From Dipodascopsis uninucleata var. uninucleata (Eukaryota > Ascomycota > Lipomycetes > Lipomycetales > Lipomycetaceae), in assembly GCA_030568195.1 (NCBI GenBank), contig JAJLTO010000005.1:186001-250000 (forward strand): a stretch of 64,000 nucleotides of DNA. Direction: 5' to 3'. The position numbers and the translations under genes are program-made. The notes under the pieces are model-generated. The model had not been told where the DNA came from. It worked only from the letters and a program-made list of their open reading frames with translations, and did no database searches. This document shows, piece after piece, positions 23,814 to 36,005 of the stretch (position 1 is the stretch's first letter; each line of letters opens with the position of its first letter).

Positions 23814-24479
23814 CATATAATAATAATGTTATTCTGAATAGAATTTATCTATAATTTTTCTTTCTGTGACTTATTTTTTAGGGATTTCAGGTAATATTTT
23901 CCGTTTCGTTACGATCAAGGGAGAAGGGTAACTTGGAGTACCTTAGGTAGCTTAAATGTACTTCCAGTTATACTTCGCGCAACTTTTCTGGTTTTTTTTT
24001 GAGGTCTGACCGACTTGTCTTAATAGTCTTCGTTTTGTGAATCAATAGCTATGGATGGCTGGGCCATATATTGCTGTCCAATATGCAGGAACTAATTCCT
24101 TTTTTGCTAGATATTATTTCTATCTTTACGCTGTTATTTGGGGCTGGTTTATCAGAGTTCACTTGTGTCGTCCTCTAACGTCATGTTACATCGTATTATG
24201 TAGATGACTTTTCTGACACAATTCCGACACCTGTATGTTTGGAATAATACTAGATAATGGGAATGTGGTTGAAATAAGATTTACGATTTATTGCAGCAAG
24301 CTGTTCCCTTAATTTTATGTATATAAGGAGGATAAGTTACTTTGTTTTGACGGAACTTCTTTCTCATATAACAGCTTATTAACTATCATTTCCTCTTAAT
24401 TATAAAATTGTTTAGAATTCACTTATCTTGTTGCCGACATAAAAAGCATATGACTAATTGAACTAGAGAATTTAGCTTG
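23814..24479. other. Intergenic region between TVP38 and the chitinase gene
   Basis: This region holds the TVP38 3' end and the chitinase promoter, with a TATA-box-like element at 24320-24327. I looked for a small upstream exon that might carry a signal peptide for the chitinase and found none. Confidence 0.55.
24320..24327 (+). promoter_or_regulatory. TATA-box-like element upstream of the chitinase gene
   Basis: TATATAAG lies about 150 bases upstream of the chitinase ATG at 24480. The spacing is compatible with a TATA-containing, regulated promoter with a leader of roughly 50-100 bases. It is a match to a short motif in AT-rich DNA, so the support is modest. Confidence 0.4.
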
Positions 24480-25904
24480 ATGTACGTGCCTTTGCTGTCA
24501 TCAAAATGGAGAAAGAAACGAGGAAGTCATTCGTTAAAGAAGCAGCAGGTCTCTTACGTAGTTTCGGTTCCCTTTGGAATAGAATCAATATCCACAAACC
24601 TGCTTACACAAACTCCAACACTGAATATAGTGTATCCAAAAGTGACGGATTCATCTCTGAAGCTGTCTCTGGATACGACTACGAGAAGTCACGGCAAAAA
24701 ATATACATCGACAAGCACGCCGAAAACAACAGCGTCGCAGTCCATGACGTCGACAATTACAGCGTCAAAAATCACAGCGACAAAAAGTTCGAAACTCGGG
24801 AAAACAACTGCAGAGCGAACAACTTCTTCGTTGGCAAAGCCAACTCAGATGGCTACGTCATTAGCAAAGATCAATGGTATATATTATCCGGTATGGGCAT
24901 GCACGTCCTTTCCTCCTTCTGAGCTACCACTAAGTGACGTAACTCATGTCTATTACGCTTTTCTTGGAGTCAATACTGATGGTAGCGTACTTTTGGTAGA
25001 CAGATATGATCAAAGCGATGTAACGGAGAAAATGGTTGATAGCTGTCTAAGATCTCTCGCGTCATTAAAGAAATCAAAGTATCCGGATTTGAGGTTACTG
25101 CTTAGTGCAGGTGGAGGAGGTGATAGAAGTATGAATTTCTCATCAATGGCAGCCAAAACTTCTTCCAGAAAGAGATTTGCCCAGGATCTTCGAATTTTGG
25201 TAGACAAGTACGACTTTGACGGAGTTGATATAGACTGGGAAACGCCTACATCTTCTGCAGAAGGTCATCTGTACTTATCTGTTTTAAAGACTATTCGAGC
25301 ATTTTTTCCCAAAGAGAGCTACTTAGTTACTTCAGCATATACTGGCACAGAATGGGCTCTGAGGGAATTAGATCTGGAATCATGTGCTGAGTATGTTGAC
25401 TTTTTAAATGTGATGACATACGACTACTTTGGCCCTTGGAATAAGACCAGCGGATATCATTCTCAGCTACGTTCTGTATCCGACTTAGAGGACACAGGAT
25501 CTAGAGCAGTAGAACTCTGTCTAGACAAGTCATTTCCTTCCAACAAGATCGTGCTTGGTATACCTCTTTATGCTCAGGGGTTTCCTGGTGTGGCTGGTCC
25601 CGAAGAAGCTTGGAATCGAACAGATATGCCATCTTCTGGAATTCAAGTCGCATATAATAAAATGTCGAAGCAGCTGTTGGAAGATGCAATATACAATGAA
25701 GCATACGGCGGAGTAGGCGTATATGACTCTTTAAATGATATATGGTACAGTTTTGATAATGTGGATAGCATTACATTAAAAACGTCATATGTGCGTGAAA
25801 ATAACCTTGCAGGTATCTTTTTTTGGCAGAGCGCATTGGATTTGACAGGTAACCAATCACTTATTAGTCTAGCGAATAAGTTTCTAAACGTGACAAGTTC
25901 TTAG
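24480..25904 (+). CDS. Glycoside hydrolase family 18 chitinase
   Basis: GH18 enzymes cut chitin chains using substrate-assisted catalysis. This is a single exon of 474 residues from the ATG at 24480. After about 70 residues of unassigned sequence comes a Ser/Thr/Lys-rich linker (about residues 70-125). The catalytic barrel then begins near INGIYYPVWACTSFPP. It shows the SxGG strand (LLLSAGGGG), the DxxDxDxE catalytic motif as FDGVDIDWE near residue 246, the MTYDYFGPW strand and the C-terminal GIFFWQSALDLTG. These features make the fold and activity likely. No standard signal peptide is visible at the annotated N-terminus (it begins MYVPLLSSKWRKKRG), which is odd for an enzyme expected to be secreted; the 5' end may be misread. 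No chitin-binding module is seen. Confidence 0.87.
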   Translation: MYVPLLSSKWRKKRGSHSLKKQQVSYVVSVPFGIESISTNLLTQTPTLNIVYPKVTDSSLKLSLDTTTRSHGKKYTSTSTPKTTASQSMTSTITASKITATKSSKLGKTTAERTTSSLAKPTQMATSLAKINGIYYPVWACTSFPPSELPLSDVTHVYYAFLGVNTDGSVLLVDRYDQSDVTEKMVDSCLRSLASLKKSKYPDLRLLLSAGGGGDRSMNFSSMAAKTSSRKRFAQDLRILVDKYDFDGVDIDWETPTSSAEGHLYLSVLKTIRAFFPKESYLVTSAYTGTEWALRELDLESCAEYVDFLNVMTYDYFGPWNKTSGYHSQLRSVSDLEDTGSRAVELCLDKSFPSNKIVLGIPLYAQGFPGVAGPEEAWNRTDMPSSGIQVAYNKMSKQLLEDAIYNEAYGGVGVYDSLNDIWYSFDNVDSITLKTSYVRENNLAGIFFWQSALDLTGNQSLISLANKFLNVTSS

Positions 25905-26121
25905 ATTTCATTTATAACTTTATTTCGCTACCTTTTCTTAGATATGAAACAATAGTATATAACGCTATTTCGTCTATTCCTATAATTCTATTATTTATCA
26001 AAATTTGCATTTTAGATAGACAAAAAGAATACAACTGTTTTGCGATAGAGACTACGGAAGGAGAATAGTACTTACAAAAGAGATAGCATAGGCATTTACA
26101 TAGTCACTGTATCAATGCCAT

Positions 26122-27614
26122 CTATTTATAGTCGGCATTGACAATATCCATCCATGTTCTGTCACCGAGTTCTTTTTTAATTTCTTCTTTGAGCCTACTA
26201 GGCATTCCAGGACCGTCATAGGCAAACCCAGTTAAAACTTGGATGAAAGTAGCACCGGCTTTCGCATATTCAATAGCATCTTTTCCTGTACTGATACCAC
26301 CACAACCGATCAAAGTAAAATCTGGTCCAATATGTTTGCGCAAAGAGCGCAATGTGGCTAAAGCAAGAGGCTTCACAGGTGGTCCTGACAAACCACCGAT
26401 TTCTCCAACAACAGCAGCCGAAGATTTCAAAGTGGAGGGTCTAGAGATAGTGGTATTCGAAATTATGACTCCTTCGATTCCAGAATTTTTAACAACTTCT
26501 GCAATACCAATTATTTCTGTTTCAGTAAGATCGGGCGCAATTTTGACACAAATGGGAGGTTTGTAGGGAGTCGACAGAGTATCTCGCGCGGTAACAACCT
26601 ATAAACGTTAGAAAGAGTTAATAGCCATTTTGCGTAGATACGTAACGGGAATTAATGTGTACATACTGCTTTGAGTAGTCCAGCTAGTTTCGCCTCGTTC
26701 TGCATATTTCGTAAGCCTGGTGTATTTGGGCTAGAGATATTGACAACTAAGATATCGGCATAGTTGCCAAGTGTCTTGATGCCCTCGACATAATCATTGA
26801 CCTCATCTCCAGTCTTGTTCTTACCAAGATTGACTCCTAAAAGCTTTCCTTCCTGAAGAGCATGGTTTTGAGGAATAGAATTATTGGACAGATAAGAGTG
26901 CAATCGCTGTCGAAGACGAATTAATACCTTCAAATGACCATCGGAGTTGAACCCGTATCTATTAATCGCAGCTTGATCTCTGTTAAGACGGAAAAATCTG
27001 GGCTTTGGATTTCCATCCTGTGGCTTTGGTGTAATTGAACCGACTTCGACATATGAAAATCCCATATTGAAGAGAGGATCAATGGCTTCACCATTCTTAT
27101 CAAAACCGGCAGCCAAACCAATAGGACTGGACAGCTTTTTTCCAAACACCTATATCAGTACTATTAGTCATCTTCTCTCCTTCTTCTGTGCTTAACAAAT
27201 ATGTAGATGAGAATAAATTCAAGCGTAACGTGAAATTGAAATATTTGGTATTGTATGAATTGTTCTTACCTCGACCTCAAGAGCAGGGTCAGTTTGTTTG
27301 TCTGACCTGTCAACAGGATAAACGCCCGCCTTCATGGCTTCAATGGCAAATCGATGTGCTGTTTCAGCATCAGTAGTCCATCGCAGCAAAGGGACAATAA
27401 AATATCTATGGATTGCCGAGCGGGAATCTGTTGCATAATAAGCACCAGCCGCTAGACCAACAATCAAAATTGTGTTTATGGCGAAGTTGCGAACAGGTGC
27501 TGCCTTCTTTTTTGTGAAAAAAGTCCTACGTGACAATTGGAATGGACTAAAATTTTGTCTTGCAAATGGCCTGTGTATGGCCGTAGCACTCAATGATCCT
27601 AAACGCGCAATCAT
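26122..27614 (-). CDS. URA9: Dihydroorotate dehydrogenase, class 2, mitochondrial inner membrane
   Basis: This enzyme oxidises dihydroorotate to orotate, the fourth step of pyrimidine synthesis, passing electrons to ubiquinone through FMN. Three exons (minus strand: 27270-27614, 26667-27149 and 26122-26598) give 434 residues, all joined in phase 0. The N-terminus is a mitochondrial presequence (rich in Arg, Ser and Phe), followed by a membrane helix ([15 protein letters not shown]). The barrel shows [38 protein letters not shown], the catalytic-loop [11 protein letters not shown] with serine as base, VKIAPDLT, and the phosphate-binding [12 protein letters not shown]. The presequence plus membrane anchor mark the respiratory class-2 type, unlike the cytosolic fumarate-linked Ura1 of Saccharomyces. 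It is convergent with the chitinase. Confidence 0.95.
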
Positions 27615-28010
27615 GTTAAGAAGAGATAGGTCTTTCAGGCTGCCTGGAAGAAACTTTTTTAAATGTGAATTTTATATTCGTGAATATCTCGGGTGGTGTT
27701 TGACTCCCGCCGCACCATGTGCGATCTGACGAGAGCTTCATTAATAAAATAATCATTGGAAATCGAGGCCTACTATGAACTATTTTAACAATGACTATAT
27801 GCTTAGAACAATAGATATATTATTTTAATCTATTACACAGTCTAATATATTTAAATAAGGCAGTAAACATGATATCATGATCTAAGATCCAATATGAAAT
27901 AGATGCCCAAGAGCTTGATATCCAAAACCAAGAAATTCATTAAATTTAATACTCGGAGAATAATGTTCTCATTGGTATCCAAAACATCATTTAAAGTAAA
28001 TTATAACACA
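27615..28010. other. Intergenic region between PRMT5 and dihydroorotate dehydrogenase genes
   Basis: About 400 AT-rich bases hold the DHODH promoter and the end of the PRMT5 transcript. I see nothing else here. Confidence 0.6.
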
Positions 28011-30260
28011 TTATAATCTCATATAGGAATGCTTTCCACTAAAATTATGAAGTACAGTAGTTTCCAAACGTATCCTTCGCCTTGCTATTGATGGGTTAGA
28101 GACGCTAGAAGATTCTGAAGTGCGAGTGCTCACAAGCTCGTTCAAAAGAGGGACGACTAAGAAGGTCTCTACCGACCACTCGTACCATACTTTAGAATCA
28201 TCTGTTTTCCGCCAAATCGATATTTCAATTTCCGAGGAGTCTGGAACAAATATTGGGCTCTGCAATGGAAACCAGATAGGAAACCAGGAAACCATATCTT
28301 TAGATTTCTCGCCCATAGTATCTGGTTTCGTAGACAATTCTATATCTCGATAGAGAACAGATTCAAAGTAGCCAGCAAATCCGTGCATCACACCACGGTG
28401 AGAGACATCGAACCTGAGTTTAGCATGCCGAGTATTATGAATATTGCTTGGTCGCGTTAGACGTGTGCTTGAAACTCTTTCTGCGTCATTATCTGGAGAG
28501 GGATGTGAAAAGGACCATGCCTTTTTTATATCTGTAGATAATAAGTCCACTGCCTGCAGCATTACAACATAAGCAGTATTTGCAGCTTCCTCCTTATTTT
28601 GTGCTTTAATAGACATATGCAATTTTGGTGAACATGCCGGGACTAAATATGCCGAATACGACTGAGGAATCATTACACCATCATCTAAATATTCATGATG
28701 TTTTAGCTACTGCTAGTATTACCAATCATCAACATTCATATCAATACCTTTTAACACATGCTCCACACCATCTAAACATTCTGGGGACAATTCATTGTCT
28801 CCAAAACTCCCAAGTAACTCGCTGATTACTATATCAACCTTGGAATCAGGTTGCCAAGATCGCATATCACTGTAAATGACTTCCACATTGCTTTGCCATT
28901 CGTAGCTTTTCCGTTGAAGTAGACTATATTGCCCCTGTTAGTCGTATTTAGACAGAAAAAAATTAATGATACATACTATGTATACGCATTAGGATTCTTT
29001 TCCACAGCGTAGATGTATACTGGTACATTTACTTCTTCAGATGCTTTAAGTGCACGTGCTACCAGTGGCCCTCTTCCTGCGCCAGCAATGGCTAAAATGC
29101 TTCATAAGAAATTAGAATTAGCGATATTATCAGGAAAAAAAATTAAATAGAGTGATAACTTACACAGTTTGTCCTTTTTTGTGCTTATCCGCCAGAGCCC
29201 TTTCAATTGCTTTCTCATATTTCATATACTTTACAGGATCTCGCTCAAAGACTTCGTAGGTTCCACTTTCCAAGTTATCTGCCAAAGGCTGAAGTGGATT
29301 TTGTAAGAGATCTTGATATCCTTGTCCAAATCTCTCCATTGCCGATGGAGGCGGAAGCACTTTATGTAGATGACGTATATAGATGAGAAAAGCTGACTCC
29401 TCGATCTCTGGTTCCGAACTTTGGGAACTTCGCAATTCAATAGATTCTTTGACATCTTGCAGAATGGTGTATGGCTTCTGCTTGAGGAATTTGAACAAGA
29501 AATACTGATGGGCTTTTGAGAGAACAGGATATCCTTTAGAATTTCGAAGGAATATCTTTGCCGAGATGATTAGAACTGACACTGGTTCTGCAAACCACCG
29601 AGCCAGTATATTTTGAGCAGGAAGCTTCACAGGCACTTGCAGACTGATTGACAAGCGAGAAGGATAATCGCAGAGTGTTCTAATAGAGTTCCAGATTTCC
29701 CAAATAGACAGATCAGTAGATTGAACTTCTTCATTTTCATCTCTATGTTCCTCAGTCATTGGCAAGTGAATGCATATATTCACATATGGAATCGCATTTA
29801 GGACAGAATTTATAGCTTGACTATATTGTGCTACATTCGTTCGCCGTCTTGGTCCGGGAACAATCACATAGCCGAGTCCGCAGAATGCTGCATATGATAC
29901 TTCATTATGAAGAACCTGAGCAGAAATTGAAGCTACACGGTCATCTGCAGAGTCCAGTTCTAGCCAGTTCGAAGATATACCATAGATATGCTGCATACTT
30001 GCGGTATTTGGAGCGAAGGATACCTCAGTAAGATTAGGAGGCGCAACGTAAGGAAACTTATTATAATCCGCTTGCTCGATAAGTTCAGTTACTTTTGATC
30101 TGTATTCTGGTGTGGTTATTGGTGTCATTACAATATCATAGCCATCTCCCACATATGACAATACTCTATCCGAATCTACAGACAGTCCACTTATATTGCA
30201 TTGTATTTCGATTCCAACGTAGAACAACTCAGTATTCCTGGCGTCGTTTTGATCACACAT
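28011..30260 (-). CDS. HSL7: Protein arginine methyltransferase PRMT5 (Hsl7/Skb1)
   Basis: PRMT5 makes symmetric dimethylarginine using S-adenosylmethionine; fungal orthologues also act with the Swe1/Wee1 morphogenesis and cell-size pathway. Four exons (minus strand: 29164-30260, 28977-29099, 28748-28923 and 28011-28684) give 689 residues. The N-terminal TIM-barrel part carries [14 protein letters not shown] and YVIVPGPRR. The catalytic core has [15 protein letters not shown], the SAM-binding [12 protein letters not shown] near residue 371, and the double-E loop [14 protein letters not shown] with glutamates near 442 and 451. The beta-barrel part includes [18 protein letters not shown]. The first intron must end in AAG: the nearby TAG acceptor would break the GAGRGPLV frame. 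Everything else fits a full-length enzyme. Confidence 0.94.
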
Positions 30261-32697
30261 TTTCTTTACTGGCGTAACCGTGTCCTTACTATCGAAGTAT
30301 GAAGCAACAGTTGATTCTCAACCACACACCAATTGCCGGATCACTGAATATAGCAATAAATTCAGTAAGAAATACGTTATAACTTGTTTGAGTGAAATCT
30401 TTAGGTCAGCGTTGAATTCAATTGAGCAAATAAGTTTGTTTTCCTCCTCAAAAGCATCTCCTTCATGTTCACCGCGTATTCATTCGTTAGCTTATTGATA
30501 GTCTAAACCCTAATCATACGTTTTTGTTTATTACAAAATGAGACGCGACCGCTAAATTATTTTCTATGCGATAAAAAATGGCTGAATCGGCCAACTAGAA
30601 TACAAATATGATATCGGCCGTTATATAATCACTGAATTGTATGGTGCAGGCATCCTTGAATCCATATTCTGTCAGTATTGCCGTTACTTGCTGATACGCT
30701 ATATCCGCTGAATTGGTCTTGATCACCAGTTCCGTGACGTACTAATTGTACGGGGCGCGTGCACAGCTCGACGTATATTTCTGACGGCAAATGTGCGTCG
30801 AATAGCTCCCTTGTGTTTACCTGACAAATATTTAACTCTCTAAGGAGGTGCTGTAAGATTGTCAATGGTCGGAGTAATTGTGTTCGATGCTTTCGGAATC
30901 CAACCCTATGTAACCCTTTGTTGCCATGCTGGCTTGCTGATTGATTAGAGAAGTTTGATAATTATCTAAGATATATTACAAACTGGAGATGGAGGTACAA
31001 TTGTTTATGATAGAAGCTATCTTCTAGTAGGCAGTTTGTTTTGAGTGTACTTTGCAGAGTGATTCTAGAGTCGTCAGGTTAAGATGCGACGCGTTACCCT
31101 TGAATACCATACATTATTATCTTGTCGAATGCAGGCTATGGGCCATGTCCAGACCACCATTAAGGCCATGGTGCTGCCTTATATTAGGCAAGCATGCAGA
31201 CCCCGGAAAGCAAGCATCAAGTGATTTGTATATGGGAGGATATAACTGAAATCAACTCTACGCTATAGTACTATCTCGTCGTGTGGTGATAATATCTTTA
31301 CACTTCGATTCTATCGAATCTATGAAATTGAGCAAGAGCATGGACTATGAGTTGTTAAACTCGTGATACCGTTTTTTTTTGCAGATCAATTGTGCGGGCT
31401 GTAATTTATATCAGTGAAACAAAGATCAGCATATCTTGACCTGCGGTTCTTGGCGATTTAGGGATGTCTGTATAGTCATTTTAGTGAGCGAAATTGATCT
31501 TAGATTTATCTGATGTTATATCATTTTTGATCTTCAACAGTGATGCTGTAAGTGGGACTGATGTTTCGTATAACGTCATGTCAAAGCAATTTGCTTGTCT
31601 ACTTTGTCAATGGCTGTTTGGAGTCATAAATGTGCTTACATAGAAATCAAATTTTTGGAGTTATCATGGACCATGTCCATTACTAACTATAAGCAACTTA
31701 GCTGGGTGCCGGCTAGGTAAACCTAGTATAGCCTGTTCTCTCGGAGATCATAATACAATGCAGCATGCATGAATTTGTTAAGTTTGCTAAATTTATTTGG
31801 ATGGAGTTGAAAAAGTGTATGTTGACAATATGCAATAATAATTTTCAACATTGCTAAGCAACAACAATTTTTCACTTTAAACAAGAGGCTTGCATTTTGA
31901 TGTTCTGCAAATATATCGATATAGCCGCTGCTAACTTAATAAAAGAATAGTATATCTGCGACCAAGATATTGAACTGAAAGTACGGTAGATAGAACAGTC
32001 AAAATGTGAATTTTAATATTTCTATTCGAAAGTAAGACGACAAAGGTAACTTGGGCATTTTCTTTTTAAATTCAGCAAAATCTTTACGATCAAGTCATAA
32101 CAATTGCACCGATGCGGACAGTATAAAACTATTCCGTTCTGAGTAGTTAAATAGCTATGCTGTTATGGAGATAAGTAAAAATATCAATCTTTAGTATAAC
32201 AATTTCAACAAAGAACACCTCAAACCTTCTTTCGTCATGAATAAGTTTTCCAAAATAACACAAACACACAGTAAGAACAAGATACAAAATTAATGAAATG
32301 AATAGATAATAGGAGATATGTAAATAAAAGCTGTTAAGTATAGCGTAACATAACAGTTCATTCAACAAGAGATAAAACAGTATGAGATAACATTCAAGAA
32401 AACAAAAACTCAATAGATATAATATAACAATCATACTTAAAACTTATTAGTCTTTCCACGGATAACAGCTTAAAATAGATTGCTACATTGCATAACCGCT
32501 CTATATGCATTTAATATACACAAGATCTCTAATACTATGCAAAATCCTTTAGGTCATATTCAAGTTACTAGAATATGGTATCCATAGATAACACGCACAT
32601 AACGAAATCGTCGAAACGAATGAACCTACCGGAGACAAATTGTGTAGTGCTAAACATAGCAGATCGATAACATTGTATTTTAATTGAAATTGGCTGA
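30261..32697. other. Gene-poor 2.4-kb stretch between FPK1 and PRMT5
   Basis: No supported gene lies here. The left part must hold the PRMT5 promoter and the right part the 3' end of the kinase transcript. On the minus strand a frame without ATG stays open for about 110 codons ending at 30629, and several short frames start at TTG or GTG; none matches a family I know. No tRNA-like or repeat structure was noticed. Confidence 0.5.
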
Positions 32698-35091
32698 TTA
32701 TTCAGCACCAGAATCGCTATGAAAGCTGGCAAAATTGTACTCATCGTCATGATGTAACGTAATAGAGTTGAACTCATAGAACGGATCATTGTCATCAGAG
32801 ACATAGCCTCCACTTGTCTTTGCACTGCTAATTGCTGTATTCGAGGCAGACGAATTTTCATCCGCATCGCTAGACAGACCACCGGACTTATTGATTTTCG
32901 AGCTACTACCACTAGCTCCATCAGGGGGGGATGTATAACCGTTCATTCGGCTTGCGTTAGCATTTACATATGACCCATTGGTTTTTTCGCTTTTGCCAAT
33001 ATCAACACTTTGACTGTCCTTTAGAGTTCTAAAATTTACAGCGTCCTCGCCAACACCAGGAGTGGGAATCATTGGCGGCTTCATATGACGCAATAATGCC
33101 CATTGAGTCGTCTTGAAGAAAGGATGAGCTTTAATATCTGAAGCTCCAGCACGAGAACCTAGCCTTCTATTTTCATCTTTGCAAAGCAATTTTCTTATGA
33201 GAGATTTACAAAAATTCGAAATTGGCTGCGGCGGATTCGGTGAAGTGGATGCCGATGGCGGGTATGCTGGAAACTGGACCTCATGCTTGAGAATATTAGC
33301 AAAGGTCGCATTTCGATTCTTGCCCTTGAAAGGTGTAGTACCATAGAGCATTTCATATATCAGAATTCCAAGAGTCCACCAATCGACAGCAGAAGTATGA
33401 CCATTACCCTTAATGACTTCAGGTGCAATATATTCTTCTGTTCCAACGAATGAGTTAGTTCTGAAGTCTGCAATACAAGCCTTCGTATCTATTGCAGGCA
33501 TATTATGTTGAGAGCTGCCGCGACTGGAAGTGCTACCGACAATAGTAGGAACACCACCAGAATCAGATTGCTTAGAAAGATCAAAGTCTGACAACATGAT
33601 ATGACCTGATTGATGTAATAAAATATTCTCGGGCTTCAAATCACGATAAATAAAGCCCATTAAATGCAAATATTCCAATGCTGCAGTAACTTCAGCAGCA
33701 TAGAATCTGGCATCATCTTCCGGAATGCATTTGCCAGCACGAGTCTGTAGTGCCCTGAAGAACTCGCCTCCCATACAATATTCCATACATAGATACAAGT
33801 ATTCATCTGACTGAAAAGAATGATAGAGGGTAACTATAAAAGGATGATTGCTAGTGGCTAAGATCTCCTGTTCCGCCAGAGCGCGTTTGATTTTATTTCG
33901 TTTTATCATCTCACGCTTGCTGAGGACCTTCATCGCATATAGCCTACTCGTCTTCTTTTCTCTGACTAGATAAACTTTGCCGACATCTCCTTTACCGAGT
34001 AACTTGATCTTGTCAAAACTTGCAGGACCCACTTCTACGTTACCAACCTTGATTGAATTAGATGAATATGTCCGGCGAAACGAAGCATTAACTCCTGGGG
34101 CGAGTTTTTGTGGGGGAATCAACTTTGGCGTACCTGAGGGAGATCCCATACTAGGACTACTAGTTAGATCCGAATTTGAAGTAGATGCAGAACTAGTGCT
34201 ATGGTTTTGACCTTGTATTTGCAACAAGCTACTTGAGATAGCAGTAACAGGCTTAGGTTGCGAAATTGAGGTGGGTGATCCAGAAAAATCCGTTTCATTT
34301 GGAGGCTGTTGTAATAATTGCTGTTGTATTTGCTGTAATTGCTGTTGTTCGAGCTGCTGTAAATCGTTTGGTGCAGAAGCTACCCGCCTCAGTCTCTTAA
34401 CGAAGACCTGTCCCGGGAATACTGACTTTGGCAATTTTCCTATCGAATGACTACCATTGCTAGAGGTCCCCGAAGAAGGTGACGAAGATTGAACGTCATT
34501 TACTCCTCCAGAAGAAAATATCATATGACTCTCACTCTGATAGTCGGTAACTGTATGGAATTTGCTAGCTCCAGAAGAGGTATTACCAACAGTGCCATTC
34601 TTAGATACCTTTTGCCCTGGGGGAGAGCGGGATGGCGACGTAGGCGACACCCCAACTGACGATCCACTTCCATCATGAGAGGAAACAATGATCCGTGGAT
34701 TTGGTGAGGATGGTGACCTTAACCTTGAAAATCGAGATCTCGTACCAGTCGGTGCCGGTGTGACGATTGGAGTAGTAGCAGCAGCAGAAGGGACGGAGAC
34801 TCCAGCAACTGAACCTACGCCTGGAGATGATGCAGCCATATCAGCACTTAACATCGCTCCATCCAAGTTCATAACGCCCTTCTCTCCAGTTAGCTGTGGT
34901 GTTACTGGCAAAGATAGTGCTGTCAATGAGCCTGGTAGTTCTCCATCCTCAGCCGCTGGCGAAGGTGTACTGCCTGAAGGCAATGACACAGACAATGAAA
35001 ACCGAAATAGATTTCTAAGCCTCTGAGGGAAATGAGGTCCACTGCCGCCAGGTGACGGTGTTTGCCGAGCCTGCTGTATAGTGGACGACAT
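32698..35091 (-). CDS. FPK1: AGC-family protein kinase of the Fpk1/Kin82/Nrc-2 (flippase kinase) group
   Basis: Kinases of this group phosphorylate aminophospholipid flippases at the plasma membrane (yeast Fpk1/Fpk2) or regulate hyphal development (Neurospora Nrc-2). This is a single exon of 797 residues. About 350 residues of disordered Ser/Pro/Gln-rich sequence come first, including a glutamine-rich run. The kinase domain is near 358-662: glycine loop [10 protein letters not shown], catalytic Lys in [21 protein letters not shown] near 484, and an SDFDLSK motif in place of DFG. DFD is the hallmark of this AGC subgroup and does not imply inactivity. The activation segment has an insert, then [14 protein letters not shown]. 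The C-terminal tail ends with [13 protein letters not shown], followed by an acidic stretch. The subgroup is clear; orthology to one yeast paralogue is not. Confidence 0.91.
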   Translation of the reverse strand: MSSTIQQARQTPSPGGSGPHFPQRLRNLFRFSLSVSLPSGSTPSPAAEDGELPGSLTALSLPVTPQLTGEKGVMNLDGAMLSADMAASSPGVGSVAGVSVPSAAATTPIVTPAPTGTRSRFSRLRSPSSPNPRIIVSSHDGSGSSVGVSPTSPSRSPPGQKVSKNGTVGNTSSGASKFHTVTDYQSESHMIFSSGGVNDVQSSSPSSGTSSNGSHSIGKLPKSVFPGQVFVKRLRRVASAPNDLQQLEQQQLQQIQQQLLQQPPNETDFSGSPTSISQPKPVTAISSSLLQIQGQNHSTSSASTSNSDLTSSPSMGSPSGTPKLIPPQKLAPGVNASFRRTYSSNSIKVGNVEVGPASFDKIKLLGKGDVGKVYLVREKKTSRLYAMKVLSKREMIKRNKIKRALAEQEILATSNHPFIVTLYHSFQSDEYLYLCMEYCMGGEFFRALQTRAGKCIPEDDARFYAAEVTAALEYLHLMGFIYRDLKPENILLHQSGHIMLSDFDLSKQSDSGGVPTIVGSTSSRGSSQHNMPAIDTKACIADFRTNSFVGTEEYIAPEVIKGNGHTSAVDWWTLGILIYEMLYGTTPFKGKNRNATFANILKHEVQFPAYPPSASTSPNPPQPISNFCKSLIRKLLCKDENRRLGSRAGASDIKAHPFFKTTQWALLRHMKPPMIPTPGVGEDAVNFRTLKDSQSVDIGKSEKTNGSYVNANASRMNGYTSPPDGASGSSSKINKSGGLSSDADENSSASNTAISSAKTSGGYVSDDNDPFYEFNSITLHHDDEYNFASFHSDSGAE
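34304..34362 (-). repeat. Imperfect glutamine-codon repeat inside the kinase gene
   Basis: A CAA/CAG-rich run codes for a Gln/Leu-rich stretch in the disordered N-terminus of the kinase (pattern [18 protein letters not shown]). It is interrupted by other codons, so slippage should be limited. Confidence 0.7.
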
Positions 35092-36005
35092 TATTGCATG
35101 ACTTTAGTACCTTTTCTTCTGTTCGGATCTATATATCAATCTGCTGGCCCAGTAAATGCGGTCAAGCCAACGGCTTCTATAAAGAATCGATACAACTTGC
35201 TTGTAGAAGCATTATAACGAGAGGCTTAGCGTAATTATGTTTAAGCAGGCGTTTGCTCGCCGCACCGAATGCGATAGTGTTTACTTTGCTTTTATGGTAT
35301 TAAGTGTCACATTTAAGATCTTTACGCCTTAAATGCTACTGCACTCGACATAGATGGCTGTACGCGATCAACAAACAAGGCGATTATTTAGGTGACGGAA
35401 GGACTGAAACGAAATTTGATACAGTTTTCTGAGAAGAAGTGATTTCGTTTCCAAAATTACATCATTTGAAAGCGGTACTACTTCGCGTACTAGCACCTTC
35501 TGGTTCTAGGTTGCATGTTCACGATATTTATGATGACGGTGAAGTCAGCTGGTTCTAGGTCAAGAGCAGCAGTTTCTATTTACATTCACGTTACAGAAAA
35601 TGCGAATTTCAGAGCAACAAACAGGTAAATACTAAACCAAGCAAAGGAATGTCAATGATTATGATGGGAAATTAGGAAAGTGTTGTATTTTGTCTTCCAG
35701 ACACCAAGACACCACCTATTTTAGCTATATTGATTGCTACCCAAAAGAGAGGTGTTTGTGCTACTTAAAGCGGCGATTTGGGCGTGAAGAGATACCATTT
35801 TAATCGTAGAAAAGAATTTAGTAACAGAAATATGTTAATGCTACACAGACAGAAACGGATTTGTTCTAGTCAAAATCATTCAACATCTAACGACAGGTCT
35901 CGATGTAAAAATAAACATAGAGATATAGATCAAGAAGACAAATTATAGTACCAAAAACCATTTTATGATGCATAAAGACATGAAATATGCAAAAGTTTGT
36001 TCACG
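35092..36005. other. Intergenic region upstream of the FPK1-type kinase
   Basis: This 0.9-kb stretch contains the kinase promoter and the 3' end of the first F-box gene. No open frame or RNA gene is supported. Confidence 0.6.

Noticed and set aside
24506-24922. 138-codon plus-strand open frame starting MEKETRKSFVK
   Set aside because: It overlaps the Ser/Thr-rich linker of the chitinase in another frame; the repetitive linker codons explain it.
30629-30961. Minus-strand frame open for about 110 codons
   Set aside because: It contains no ATG, no splice context that links it to another exon, and no motif I recognise.
32698-35091. Possible inactive kinase because DFG is replaced by DFD
   Set aside because: DFD is normal for the Fpk1/Nrc-2 and plant AGCVIII kinases, and the other catalytic motifs are intact.
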